A stretch of 64,000 nucleotides of DNA. Origin: Paenilisteria newyorkensis. Lineage in GTDB: Bacteria; Bacillota; Bacilli; Lactobacillales; Listeriaceae. Location of the stretch: contig NZ_JNFB01000035.1 of the NCBI RefSeq assembly GCF_000766145.1, positions 62,001-126,000 of the forward strand. Reading direction: 5' to 3'. The translations under genes and the position numbers were made by a program. Shown in pieces: positions 8,736-18,461 of this stretch (its first letter is position 1; the number at the start of each line of letters is the position of its first letter). The notes beneath the pieces were generated by a model. That model saw only the letters and a list, made by a program, of their open reading frames with translations, was not told where the DNA came from and did not search any database.

Positions 8736-9046
8736 TACCACCTCCAAGCCTATCTGGTAAACATCCTGTAAGAAAAATGTGTACCGCTTTTCCATGAACC
8801 AATCATACCACGTACCACAATATTCGTTTTTTGCTGGTTTCCGTGATATATTGAACCAAATGAGGGTAAAATAGATACATATAGTTCTATTTTGTGAAAA
8901 AATGTTGTTTGTGAACGTCCGAATTGCGTCTTCTTGACAACTTTATGAATTATTATTTCCTAGCTATATCCTGTTTTTAAGTCTTAAAAGCACTCGAAAA
9001 TCACTATTTTAGGTACATATATACCTGTTTGGAGAGGGGAAAAATC
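8736..9046. promoter_or_regulatory. Divergent promoter region of the WxL operon and PrfA-like regulator
   Basis: No gene. On the minus strand an extended -10 (TGGTATGAT; complement of 8802-8810) could start the WxL operon. Two TTTGTGAA copies occur near 8891 and 8909. A TTGACA at 8935-8940 faces the regulator without a good -10. An imperfect palindrome AGGTACATATATACCT (9011-9026) sits just before the regulator's ribosome site and may be an autoregulatory operator. I found no match to the PrfA box TTAACA-N2-TGTTAA. Confidence 0.45.
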
Positions 9047-9742
9047 ATGTATCACGAATCCGAATTAAACGTTTTTTACTCCGTTGAACAAATTTTAAAA
9101 TTGTTGCGGAAAAATCCTGTTTTTAATAAATACTGTTATCAGAGGAAGCTAAATAAAGGAGAAGTTATTCGCTTAACACCAACGACTCGCGGTTCTTTTT
9201 ATATGATCGAAAAAGGAGATTTCTCGGTGTATTATGAATCGAGATTGACCGGGAAAACACTGATTTTCTTTTTTCAGAGGAATGATATGTTTAATTTCCC
9301 ATTGTTGAAAGAGAGGATGCACCCCGTTTTGGAAGCCGTGGCGTTGAAAGAGGCGCAAGTGTGGATTATTGATTTTAATTTTATGATGTCCACGGTAAAA
9401 TTGGAGGATCCGCGGAATTATTTGCAACTTAATTTCCTGGCGACAACGCAAATGCAACTCGGTAATGCGTTGATTCGAAAATCGCTAGACTCGAAAAAAA
9501 GGATTTTGCACGCTTTGGTGGAATTGACGGAGCATATGGCTTTGTATAATTCGGATAAAGTGCACGAGTTGCCGAGTTTTATGACGTATGAATTGCTTGC
9601 GGAAATGGCTGGAACTTCGCGGGGGTATACATCGCGGATTCTGCGGGAATTGCGAGATAGTGATGTGCTGGATTCGTCCAATCGACCGTGGATTGTGAAA
9701 AATATAGACTTGTTGAATGATTTACTATATGAAGGAACATAA
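9047..9742 (+). CDS. Crp/Fnr-family (PrfA-like) transcriptional regulator
   Basis: A 231-aa protein of PrfA-like size and architecture. An N-terminal cyclic-nucleotide-type beta-roll (residues about 30-120, with KGEVIRLTPTTRGSFYMIEKGDFSVY) is joined by a long helix to a C-terminal Crp helix-turn-helix (TYELLAEMAGTSRGYTSRILRELRDSDVL). Listeria genomes hold several such PrfA paralogues; this one need not be PrfA, and no virulence cluster is present. It is divergent from the two WxL genes and probably controls them. Start chosen at 9047 because GAGAGGGG precedes it. The gene is followed by palindromic repeat copy B. Confidence 0.85.
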   Translation: MYHESELNVFYSVEQILKLLRKNPVFNKYCYQRKLNKGEVIRLTPTTRGSFYMIEKGDFSVYYESRLTGKTLIFFFQRNDMFNFPLLKERMHPVLEAVALKEAQVWIIDFNFMMSTVKLEDPRNYLQLNFLATTQMQLGNALIRKSLDSKKRILHALVELTEHMALYNSDKVHELPSFMTYELLAEMAGTSRGYTSRILRELRDSDVLDSSNRPWIVKNIDLLNDLLYEGT

Positions 9743-9749
9743 AAAAATT

Positions 9750-9870
9750 CCGCGGGGCGACAAGCGCTCATTTTCGTCGTCAAAAGCTCCGTTCCAGTGC
9801 TCGCGTATCCTAGTACGTTCCGCTCTGGTACTGCCTTTTTCCTAGAAACTAAAAACTTGTCACCCCGCGG
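9750..9870. repeat. 121-bp imperfect palindrome, copy B of the dispersed repeat
   Basis: Outer arms CCGCGGGGCGACAAG (9750-9764) and CTTGTCACCCCGCGG (9856-9870) pair at 14 of 15 positions. On the minus strand it contains a GCGGAACGTACT centre and GAGCGCTTGTCGCC, matching copy A (3360-3480). It is inverted relative to copy A but, like it, begins right after a stop codon with GGCGACAAGCGCTC reading in the direction of the upstream gene. It may serve as the 3' end of the regulator mRNA. Confidence 0.75.
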
Positions 9871-9916
9871 AGGTTTTGAGACACCTCATGAATGGCAATC
9901 CTTCTAGAAGCAAAAA

Positions 9917-9953
9917 GAGTAAGAATTCCAAATCGGAATTCTTACTCTTTTTA
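9917..9953 (-). terminator. Terminator after rpoZ
   Basis: Hairpin AAGAGTAAGAATTCC/GGAATTCTTACTCTT with T-runs on both strands, 5 bases past the rpoZ stop. It would end the yicC-gmk-rpoZ transcript before the accessory island. Confidence 0.9.
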
Positions 9954-9957
9954 TCGC

Positions 9958-10158
9958 TTATTTGTCTTTCCCCATAACCAAATTTCCTGCGTAAATCTCT
10001 TCTAGCGCTTTTCCTACCGCTTTGTGCGATTTGAAATCATCCATTGTACCTGGATCGTGGTCTTTTTGCATTTGACGGGCACGACGCGCAGCTACAGTTA
10101 CTAGCGAGTATTTTGAGTCAATAACTAACAACAAATTATCAATTGATGGATATAACAT
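9958..10158 (-). CDS. rpoZ: RNA polymerase omega subunit
   Basis: A 66-aa omega subunit, which helps fold and assemble the beta' subunit of RNA polymerase. The family signature is [24 protein letters not shown] and the C-terminal [10 protein letters not shown]. It starts directly after the gmk stop codon, the conserved gmk-rpoZ arrangement of Firmicutes. In Listeria coaBC would be expected next; instead a terminator follows. Confidence 0.96.
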   Translation of the reverse strand: MLYPSIDNLLLVIDSKYSLVTVAARRARQMQKDHDPGTMDDFKSHKAVGKALEEIYAGNLVMGKDK

Positions 10159-11695
<1,537 letters not shown>

Positions 11696-11836
11696 TTCGA
11701 TCAGCCTCTCGCATTCTAATTTCACCTCTTCATTATAACAAAAATAAGGAAATAAAACATCTAAAAGCAAGATTATCAGGCAAGTTTCACCGTTCTTATG
11801 GTACAATAAAAGAAAAAATGAAGAGAGGTTCGCAAC

Positions 11837-12274
11837 ATGAAGAAGAATGTCTTGATTTTCAGTCTCGTGCTGGTCGCGATTATCGCACTGGCTTTTGTAT
11901 TACGTTTCGCAGTTTCCGCACCAAAAGAGGATTTTGTCGTCAGCGGAGATAATTATAGTGGCAGCGCATCGTCTGAAATAACGGTTAGCAACGGTGGCAA
12001 AGTGGTTGCAACGATTCCAGCGCTGAAAAATGAAACAACGAAGGAAATAAACGTAGAGCCTTTTGACGTGAAATCCGGTGGGTTTGTCATTAGTTACATC
12101 GATAAGAGTGGCAAAAAGCATGATGATATTCAATTTGATGTGACATCTGGGAAATCCACGATGAATAGCACGCTTTACATCAGTGTCACCGAGGTAAAAG
12201 AGGATGGCACGATGAATATTGACTACAGTTATTCTTCGGTAAACGGGGAAGAAATCTCGAGTCAGACGAACTAA
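11837..12274 (+). CDS. Small membrane-anchored or secreted protein of unknown function
   Basis: A 145-aa protein not recognised as a named family. Residues about 4-27 form one hydrophobic segment (signal anchor or signal peptide, without a lipobox cysteine). The rest is a beta-rich extracellular domain with alternating hydrophobic/polar stretches (ITVSNGGKVVATIPAL). Ribosome site GAGAGG precedes the ATG; an extended -10 (TGGTACAAT, 11800-11808) lies upstream. It sits 30 bases before fbpA and is probably co-transcribed with it. No function is assigned. Confidence 0.75.
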   Translation: MKKNVLIFSLVLVAIIALAFVLRFAVSAPKEDFVVSGDNYSGSASSEITVSNGGKVVATIPALKNETTKEINVEPFDVKSGGFVISYIDKSGKKHDDIQFDVTSGKSTMNSTLYISVTEVKEDGTMNIDYSYSSVNGEEISSQTN

Positions 12275-12304
12275 ATAATTTTTTTAAGGGAATGAAACAA
12301 ACGA

Positions 12305-14005
12305 ATGGCATTTGATACAATGTTTTTAAAAGCAATGACCGAGGAACTGACCGAACAGTGCGAAACTGGGCGGATTATGAAGATACATCAACCGTTTGCA
12401 CATGAATTAGTACTACACGTGCGTAAAAATCGGGAAAACCAACGCATTTTGATTTCGGCACATCCGAGCTACGCGCGCATCCAGATTACGAAAGAAACGA
12501 TGGAGAACCCTGCGCAGCCGCCGATGTTTTGTATGTTGTTACGGAAGTATATGGAGGGCGCGATTATCGAGTCGATTCGCCAAGTCGCGAATGATCGGAT
12601 TTTGATTTTTGGGATTCGTGGGAAAGATGAGATTGGCGAAACGCGTTTTTGTGATTTGTATGTGGAGATTATGGGGCGCCACAGTAATGTTGTGCTCGTG
12701 GATCGTGAGAAAGAGACGATTGTGGACTGTATCAAGCATGTTTCGCCGGCTTTTAATAGTTACCGGACGCTGTTGCCTGGCGCTTCTTATATTTTGCCGC
12801 CGAGTTCGGATAAGTTGGACCCGTGGACGGCGAGCGAGGATGATCTGCTCGCAAAACTGGATTTCAATGCTGGCAAAATGTCGAAGCAAATCGTTTCTGG
12901 TGTCGCTGGATTTAGTCCGTTGCTTGCGAATGAGGTTGTTGCGCGAGCTGGATTGGTGAATCGGGAAACGTTGCCGCAAGCCTTTTTTAGTGTGATTGCG
13001 GACTGTGCCAAACCGGCGGAACCGGTTTTGTTTACGAAGAATGAGAAAGAGGATTTCTATTTTATGCGTCTTGCGGATACGGACGTGACGGCGGAATCGG
13101 ATTCACTTGGTGCTTTGTTGGATCGGTTTTATGGCGGGAAAGCAACGCGCGATCGGGTGCATCAAATTGCACATGATTTGGAGCGTTTGCTGGCAAACGA
13201 GATTGATCGTGACCGGTTGAAAATGGAGAAATTGGAGCAAACGCTTGTGGATACGGAACGCGCGGATGAGTTTCGGATTTTCGGTGAGTTGTTGACGGCG
13301 AACTTGCATTTAGTTTCGCGTGGCATGACGGAGATTGAGGTCCAGAATTTTTATGATGAGAATATGGGAACGGTGAAAATTCCGCTTGATATTCGGAAAT
13401 CGCCGCCTCAAAATGCCCAGTTTTTGTTTAATAAATACCAGAAATTGAAGAAGGCTGTGAAATTTGTCGAGGAGCAGATGCGCTTGACGGAGCAGGAAAT
13501 TGCGTATTTGGAGACGGTGCAGCAGCAGTTGGAGGACGCGTCGCCTGAGGACGTTCAGGAAATCCGGATGGAGCTCGCGGAACAAGGATACATCAAGTAT
13601 AAGCAGAAAAAAGGAAGCCGGAAACCGAATCAGAATCCGACGCTTGAGAAATACACATCAAGTACTGGATTGCCAATTCTAGTCGGGAAAAATAATAAGC
13701 AAAATGATTATTTGACGAATAAAGTGGCGCGAAATACGGATTTATGGTTCCATGTGAAGGATTTACCGGGATCGCATGTGGTGATTCAAGATGCGAATCC
13801 GGATGAAGCGTCGATTACGGAGGCAGCGATGATTGCGGCGTTTTATTCTAAAGCGCGGTTGTCGGGGTCGGTTCCTGTGGATGCGACGCTGATTAAGCAT
13901 GTGAAGAAGCCGAGTGGTGCGAAACCTGGGTATGTGACGTATGATAATCAGACGACTTATTTTGTGACGCCGGATGAGGAAACGGTGAAGGGGTTGCGGA
14001 ATTAG
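12305..14005 (+). CDS. rqcH: NFACT-family protein: RqcH / fibronectin-binding protein FbpA
   Basis: A 566-aa homologue of Listeria FbpA, Streptococcus PavA and B. subtilis RqcH. RqcH binds stalled 50S-peptidyl-tRNA complexes and adds alanine tails that mark nascent chains for degradation; the same family was described earlier as fibronectin-binding. Visible parts are the NFACT-N domain (MAFDTMFLKAMTEEL, then MGRHSNVVLVD), a long coiled-coil middle (about 290-430) and the C-terminal NFACT-R domain (LWFHVKDLPGSHVVI). Length is normal. A strong hairpin terminator follows immediately. Confidence 0.94.
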   Translation: MAFDTMFLKAMTEELTEQCETGRIMKIHQPFAHELVLHVRKNRENQRILISAHPSYARIQITKETMENPAQPPMFCMLLRKYMEGAIIESIRQVANDRILIFGIRGKDEIGETRFCDLYVEIMGRHSNVVLVDREKETIVDCIKHVSPAFNSYRTLLPGASYILPPSSDKLDPWTASEDDLLAKLDFNAGKMSKQIVSGVAGFSPLLANEVVARAGLVNRETLPQAFFSVIADCAKPAEPVLFTKNEKEDFYFMRLADTDVTAESDSLGALLDRFYGGKATRDRVHQIAHDLERLLANEIDRDRLKMEKLEQTLVDTERADEFRIFGELLTANLHLVSRGMTEIEVQNFYDENMGTVKIPLDIRKSPPQNAQFLFNKYQKLKKAVKFVEEQMRLTEQEIAYLETVQQQLEDASPEDVQEIRMELAEQGYIKYKQKKGSRKPNQNPTLEKYTSSTGLPILVGKNNKQNDYLTNKVARNTDLWFHVKDLPGSHVVIQDANPDEASITEAAMIAAFYSKARLSGSVPVDATLIKHVKKPSGAKPGYVTYDNQTTYFVTPDEETVKGLRN

Positions 14006-14008
14006 ATG

Positions 14009-14041
14009 AAAAACTGGTTGGCACGGTGCCAACCAGTTTTT
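14009..14041 (+). terminator. Terminator after fbpA/rqcH
   Basis: Perfect 15-bp stem AAAAACTGGTTGGCA with a three-base loop and a terminal T-run, 4 bases past the stop codon. Confidence 0.95.
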
Positions 14042-14051
14042 CATGTTCCTA

Positions 14052-14405
14052 TTAATCAGACTTAACTATTTTCTTAATATAGTTAGCAGATATTTGTCCC
14101 GGATCTGTTTCTTTAACAACTACTGGAGGGCTGAAATAAACTTTAATTTTATCTCCCACGGCTAAATCGCATATTTACATTTTATTCCAATTCTGGTCAA
14201 AAATATTAGTAGTACTCTCTAGCTCGTACTTCCCCTCTTGTAAATTTAATTTTTCTCCGCTAATCCATTTTATGTTATCTACACGCAAATTATTAGCATA
14301 GATGGTAGCGCTATAGATAGGCGTTTTATTTTGCATTGTTGATGTACTACTGCATGCACCTAGAAATAATAGAATCATCATACACGGGAACATTATTTTT
14401 TTCAT
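14052..14405 (-). pseudogene. Lipoprotein gene interrupted by one in-frame stop codon
   Basis: The frame opens with a lipoprotein signal (MKKIMFPCMMILLFLGACSS, lipobox LGAC) and reads 76 codons to TAA at 14175-14177. The same frame then continues 40 more codons to TAA at 14052-14054 with protein-like sequence (GDKIKVYFSPPVVVKETDPG). The whole resembles small secreted DUF3221-type lipoproteins, in which a strand like DLxVGDKVxVYF is expected after the truncation. The simplest reading is a nonsense mutation in a roughly 117-aa lipoprotein; a sequencing error or a functional 76-aa product cannot be excluded. It starts 6 bases after the TfoX-like gene, with GGGGAG as ribosome site. Confidence 0.7.
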
Positions 14406-14411
14406 CGCAGC

Positions 14412-14672
14412 CTATCGCTCCCCCTCAGATTGATATATTCGCCTTAATTCTCCCCGCTTTTCCTCGGTTAATTCTTTTTTTGGGATATCCTGAATCGCAG
14501 CTTCTAGGGCATATAAGAAATGAAGGCAGGCACCGTCATCCACTAGATGTTTGACGCGTAAATAGGCTTTTTCTGTTCCTATGGCTCGTAATTCTTCGGC
14601 TGATTGTATTCCGACTGCATTCAGTTTTTCTCCATTGACAGCTCCGAGATTTTTCATATCAGATATTTTCAT
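14412..14672 (-). CDS. TfoX C-terminal-domain protein
   Basis: An 86-aa stand-alone TfoX_C domain: ISDMKNLGAVNGEKLNAVGIQSAEELRAIG is a helix-hairpin-helix-like segment typical of the family, followed by FLYALEAAIQDIP. In gamma-proteobacteria the domain is the C-terminal half of the competence regulator TfoX/Sxy; the role of the free-standing Firmicute version is unknown. Start supported by GGGAGG. It is followed within 6 bases by the interrupted lipoprotein gene. Confidence 0.8.
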   Translation of the reverse strand: MKISDMKNLGAVNGEKLNAVGIQSAEELRAIGTEKAYLRVKHLVDDGACLHFLYALEAAIQDIPKKELTEEKRGELRRIYQSEGER

Positions 14673-14711
14673 GTTTGCTGGCCTCCCGAACTTTTTCTTT
14701 TATTATAGTAA

Positions 14712-14757
14712 AACAGTGATGAATAATCTACTTTTAGATTGCTCATCACTGTTTTTT
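14712..14757. terminator. Terminator after the phosphohexomutase gene
   Basis: Stem AAACAGTGATGA/TCATCACTGTTT with inner AATCT/AGATT pairing; it overlaps the last codon of the phosphohexomutase gene and lies upstream of the TfoX-like gene. It ends the oligosaccharide operon. Confidence 0.8.
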
Positions 14758-16448
14758 TAGATATTCTTGATTTGATTTAAAACTTGTTTTTCGAGGTTTT
14801 GTAAGCGCCCTCTTGCTTCTTCTTCCGTTTCTCCTACACAACTGAAATAGATTTTGCATTTTGGTTCGGTTCCTGATGGTCGGATGCAGAACCATGAGCC
14901 GTCTGCCATATAGAATTTCAAAACGTCTGATTTTGGCAGGGCTATTTTTTGTGTTGTTTCTGTCTCTAAGTCTTTCGCCAAGCCGGTTTGGTAGTCTTCT
15001 TTTCGGATTGCATCTTCTACTGTTGTTGCGCGCATTGTTTGCATGATTTTCTGGATTTTTGCGACGCCTTCTTCCCCTTTTGCGGTGATCGTGTGCAAAG
15101 CTTCTTCGTGATAGCCGAATTCGTCGTAAATCGTTTGCAAGCCTTCGTATAGTGTTTTGCCTTGTAATTGGAAGGATAGCGCGACTTCTGCTGTTAAAAG
15201 TGCCGCTTGGATGGCGTCTTTATCGCGGACGAATGGTTCGACGAGGTAGCCGTAACTTTCTTCGTAGCCGAATAGGAATGTGGCTTCTCCTGAGGTTTCC
15301 CATGCTGCGATTTTTTCACCGATGAATTTGAAACCGGTTAGCGTATTGTAGGTTTTTACGCCGTATTTGCTGGCGATTTTTTCACCTAGATCGCTGGTCA
15401 CGATGGTTTTGATGAGCGCGCTGTTTTCTGGCAAGTTCGGCTGGGTGACTAAATAGTGTAGCAATAAAGCGCCCAACTGATTTCCTGTCAAAATTTGATA
15501 GGCGCCTTGTTCGTTTTTCACAGCCACGCCAATCCGGTCGGCATCGGGATCTGTTGCCATCAGGATATCGGCGTCACGGCTTGCTTCGATTGCCATCGCG
15601 AACGCGGCGTGGTCTTCTGGATTCGGCGACGCAACTGTCGGAAAAGCACCATCTGGAATCGCTTGCTCTGCCACAACGCGGACATTCGTGAAACCTGCCT
15701 GTGCCAAACTCTGCGTGACGAGTGGTCCCCCTGTCCCATGAAGCGGTGTGTACACAATGGCAAGCTTTGCGCCGTAATCTTTTGCCAGATCTGGATTTTG
15801 CGTCACCGCGCGGACTTTATCTAAATAAGCCGCGTCCGCCTCTGCACCGATTCGAACGAGCAACCCGTCTTCGATGAGCAACGATTCGTCACCTACCGGA
15901 ATCGCGAACAAGTCGGAGATCCCCGTCAAATAAGCCGTTATTCGATCCGCAACGTCTAGCGTAATCTGGCACCCATCCGCTCCGTAAACCTTGAAACCGT
16001 TGTACTCTGCTGGATTGTGGCTTGCCGTAATCACGATTCCTGCCGCCGCGCCCCATTCGCGAACCATGAACGACAACTCCGGGGTTGGGCGTAGCGCGTC
16101 GGATAAATAAACCTTGATTCCAGCTGCACCAAGAACGCACGCCGCTTCCAACGCAAATTCCGCTGAAAAATGCCGCGAATCATACGCAATCGCCACGCCA
16201 TCCGCCTGACGTCCCTGTTCTGCGATATGTGCCGCGACGCCACTCGTGACCCAGCGAATCATGTATGTATTGATTCGATTCGTGCCGCAACCAAGTTCCC
16301 CGCGCATTCCGCCAGTCCCAAATTCCAAATAGCGATAAAAATGCTCCCGTTTCGTTTTTTCGTCAGATAATTCCGTCATTTCCTGTTGAAGCGCCGCATC
16401 GTCCTTCGACGCCACGCTCCATTTTTGCCAATTTTCCTGCCAAGTCAT
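14757..16448 (-). CDS. Phosphoglucomutase/phosphomannomutase of the oligosaccharide operon
   Basis: A 563-aa alpha-D-phosphohexomutase that interconverts hexose 1-phosphate and 6-phosphate. Key motifs are the phosphoserine loop TASHNPAEYNGFKVYG, the magnesium loop DPDADRIGVAV, the sugar-recognition loop GYEESYG and the phosphate-binding RPSGTEPK near the C-terminus. It is the last gene of the operon and its ATG overlaps the GH130 stop (ATGA). GH130 phosphorylases release sugar 1-phosphate, so this enzyme would feed that product to glycolysis. The operon resembles L. monocytogenes lmo0858-0865 as I recall it. Confidence 0.93.
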   Translation of the reverse strand: MTWQENWQKWSVASKDDAALQQEMTELSDEKTKREHFYRYLEFGTGGMRGELGCGTNRINTYMIRWVTSGVAAHIAEQGRQADGVAIAYDSRHFSAEFALEAACVLGAAGIKVYLSDALRPTPELSFMVREWGAAAGIVITASHNPAEYNGFKVYGADGCQITLDVADRITAYLTGISDLFAIPVGDESLLIEDGLLVRIGAEADAAYLDKVRAVTQNPDLAKDYGAKLAIVYTPLHGTGGPLVTQSLAQAGFTNVRVVAEQAIPDGAFPTVASPNPEDHAAFAMAIEASRDADILMATDPDADRIGVAVKNEQGAYQILTGNQLGALLLHYLVTQPNLPENSALIKTIVTSDLGEKIASKYGVKTYNTLTGFKFIGEKIAAWETSGEATFLFGYEESYGYLVEPFVRDKDAIQAALLTAEVALSFQLQGKTLYEGLQTIYDEFGYHEEALHTITAKGEEGVAKIQKIMQTMRATTVEDAIRKEDYQTGLAKDLETETTQKIALPKSDVLKFYMADGSWFCIRPSGTEPKCKIYFSCVGETEEEARGRLQNLEKQVLNQIKNI

Positions 16449-17512
16449 CGGCTCTCATCCTCCAGCTGCTGCAGAATTTCAGCCAAACTCATCTCGCAAC
16501 AAGCCATCGACGTATCCGCCACACCGTAGTACATTTTGACAACATCGCCTTCTACAATCGTGCCACAGCCAAAAACAACATCGCCGAAAAAGCCATTTTT
16601 CTCATAATCCGCTTCTGGCTCTAAAATCGGCGTTTCTGTCCGCGCCAGCACTTTCATCGGATCATTCAAATCGAGTAGGACCGCTCCCATACAATAGCGA
16701 TGTTCTTTCGTCGCGCCGTGATACAGCTCCAGCCAACCTTTTTCCGTCTTAATTGGCACGGCACCGCCACCGATCCGGCCGCTATCCCAATAACCATCAC
16801 GAATGCCGAGCAAATGACGGTGATCGCCCCAACTATGTAAATCAGGTGAAGACGCAATCCAAATATCCAAATTCCCAATACTCTTCAAACTCGGACGATG
16901 TAACGCGTAATATTTCCCGTTCACTTTTTCTGGAAAAATCAGAACATCTTTATTCTCCGGTGCAAAAATGTTTCCTTCGTACTCATAACTCACAAAGTCC
17001 TTCGTTGAAACCATCGCATCCGCCACGCCCATCTCAGAAACCGCGCTGAAATTCACATAGTAAACGTCGTCGATTTGCGTCACGCGCGCATCCTCAATAC
17101 CGAATGTTTGATATTCATTAAACGGATACAAAAACGGTTTTTCATCGACCGTAAAGTTGTGCCCATCCTTACTTCGCGCAATTCGAATATAGGAAAGCGA
17201 CGTCAAATACGTGAAACCTTCCATTTTATCTTTTTCACGAATCATTCGCGGATCTTCAAAGTCATATGTCGGGTCATCCAATCGGAACTCCAAGATATCT
17301 AATTCCTTCGTTTCCATATTAAAAATTGGTGCCTTGATAATGTTCGGATCCTCACTAATCGGCTTCTCTGCCACACGTAAAAGCAATAAAGTCTCATCTT
17401 TATATTGAGCCACACCCGCATTAAACGCCCCTAAAACTTCAAAATCTGGGCGATGCGGTGCCACATCAGCCGGTGTAATTAATGGATTTTCCTCATAACG
17501 ATAAATATTCAT
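16445..17512 (-). CDS. GH130 family glycoside phosphorylase
   Basis: A 355-aa five-bladed beta-propeller enzyme of family GH130, whose members phosphorolyse beta-mannosides and related linkages to sugar 1-phosphate. Visible features are NPLITPADV at the N-terminus, FNAGVAQYKDETLLLLRVAE, the family motif FEDPRMI and GIEDARVT, and the C-terminal MYYGVADTSMA. There is no signal peptide, so it acts in the cytoplasm on imported oligosaccharide. The actual linkage (beta-1,2-, 1,3- or 1,4-mannoside, or another) cannot be read from sequence. It sits between the DUF1861 gene and the phosphohexomutase. Confidence 0.9.
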   Translation of the reverse strand: MNIYRYEENPLITPADVAPHRPDFEVLGAFNAGVAQYKDETLLLLRVAEKPISEDPNIIKAPIFNMETKELDILEFRLDDPTYDFEDPRMIREKDKMEGFTYLTSLSYIRIARSKDGHNFTVDEKPFLYPFNEYQTFGIEDARVTQIDDVYYVNFSAVSEMGVADAMVSTKDFVSYEYEGNIFAPENKDVLIFPEKVNGKYYALHRPSLKSIGNLDIWIASSPDLHSWGDHRHLLGIRDGYWDSGRIGGGAVPIKTEKGWLELYHGATKEHRYCMGAVLLDLNDPMKVLARTETPILEPEADYEKNGFFGDVVFGCGTIVEGDVVKMYYGVADTSMACCEMSLAEILQQLEDESR

Positions 17513-17526
17513 AATTCCTAATCTCC

Positions 17527-18450
17527 CTATCCTTCAAATTTCACAAACGGATCACGAATCGTGCGTTTCTGCGCGTCCGCATCACTTATTCCAACATATA
17601 AATCAGCTGTTCCAGACACATTCCGAATCAATCCACCGCTGAAAACAACATCTTTCAAATCCGGTCGTTTCGTCGGTCCCGCAAGAAAATCCGCACGTTC
17701 GGCGATAATTTCCATTGGGGCCTCGATGGCACCCGTTTTCGGGTCAATCATGCAAATCGCCGCGTAATAATGCCGATCGCCAGCCGCATCAAAATTAGCA
17801 ATATGGCTGAGCACGCCTAATTTGCCATTTTTCAAAAGGTGCATCTCGTTCGCGCCACCCCATTCGTCTTCCGCAAAATGTGGCGGTAAGAGTGGTGCGC
17901 CTTCAATCAAAGCCACCGTCAAATCCTCTACTTTCTGAATCCGACAAAAACCAATTTTGCCACACCCACCTTTTTCACCCTGCGGACGCGTCAAAACGAC
18001 AATTTCCCCACTCGGCAACTGCTTCAACCGCAAATCCTTCATGCCAACCGGGCCTTCGAAAAACAGCGTCAAATCCGCGATTCCCTTGCCACGATACAAA
18101 CAAGTCCGCCACGCCAATTTCTCAGGATCTGCTTCACTTGGAAACACTTCCACGCCACCAATAATCAAATCCCCATCGATGCGCGTCATAAACGGATCCT
18201 GCAGCGCCAATTTTGGCATATTCGCAAGCCTTATCCACGCCAAGTCCTGTTTTTCAAAAAAGCCGATTTCCGCCATCTCACTGTCCCGCGACTCAATCCG
18301 ACCCGCAATCACTTCTTTGCCATCCACAACGAACGGCGCCGTAATGTTATACACATCCTTGTCACCAGCGCCAACAAACGCCAGCCGCTCCACTTTTGCA
18401 GGCACATTCCCCGCCCGATATTCCTTCAATAAAACCGCAATCTCGTTCAT
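17527..18450 (-). CDS. DUF1861 protein, putative beta-propeller glycan-processing enzyme
   Basis: A 307-aa cytoplasmic protein of the DUF1861 family, beta-propeller-like and often next to GH130 genes. Repeating blades are visible (FVGAGDKDVYNITAPF, LQDPFMTRIDGDLIIGG, FAEDEWGGANEMHLL, LKDVVFSGGLIR). No catalytic activity can be assigned with confidence; a GH130-related phosphorylase or hydrolase role is a guess from context. I choose the start at 18450 because AAGGAG lies 7 bases upstream. An ATG five codons earlier overlaps the GH13 stop but has a poor ribosome site. Confidence 0.8.
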   Translation of the reverse strand: MNEIAVLLKEYRAGNVPAKVERLAFVGAGDKDVYNITAPFVVDGKEVIAGRIESRDSEMAEIGFFEKQDLAWIRLANMPKLALQDPFMTRIDGDLIIGGVEVFPSEADPEKLAWRTCLYRGKGIADLTLFFEGPVGMKDLRLKQLPSGEIVVLTRPQGEKGGCGKIGFCRIQKVEDLTVALIEGAPLLPPHFAEDEWGGANEMHLLKNGKLGVLSHIANFDAAGDRHYYAAICMIDPKTGAIEAPMEIIAERADFLAGPTKRPDLKDVVFSGGLIRNVSGTADLYVGISDADAQKRTIRDPFVKFEG

Positions 18451-18461
18451 AATAAACTCCT

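Noticed and set aside
8736-9046. PrfA box near the PrfA-like regulator
   Set aside because: No TTAACA-N2-TGTTAA with one or two mismatches at promoter distance; only TTTGTGAA repeats and an unrelated palindrome.
3360-9870. Composite transposon bounded by inverted repeats
   Set aside because: No transposase or integrase lies between the repeats and I see no target duplication, so only a repeat-flanked island is claimed.
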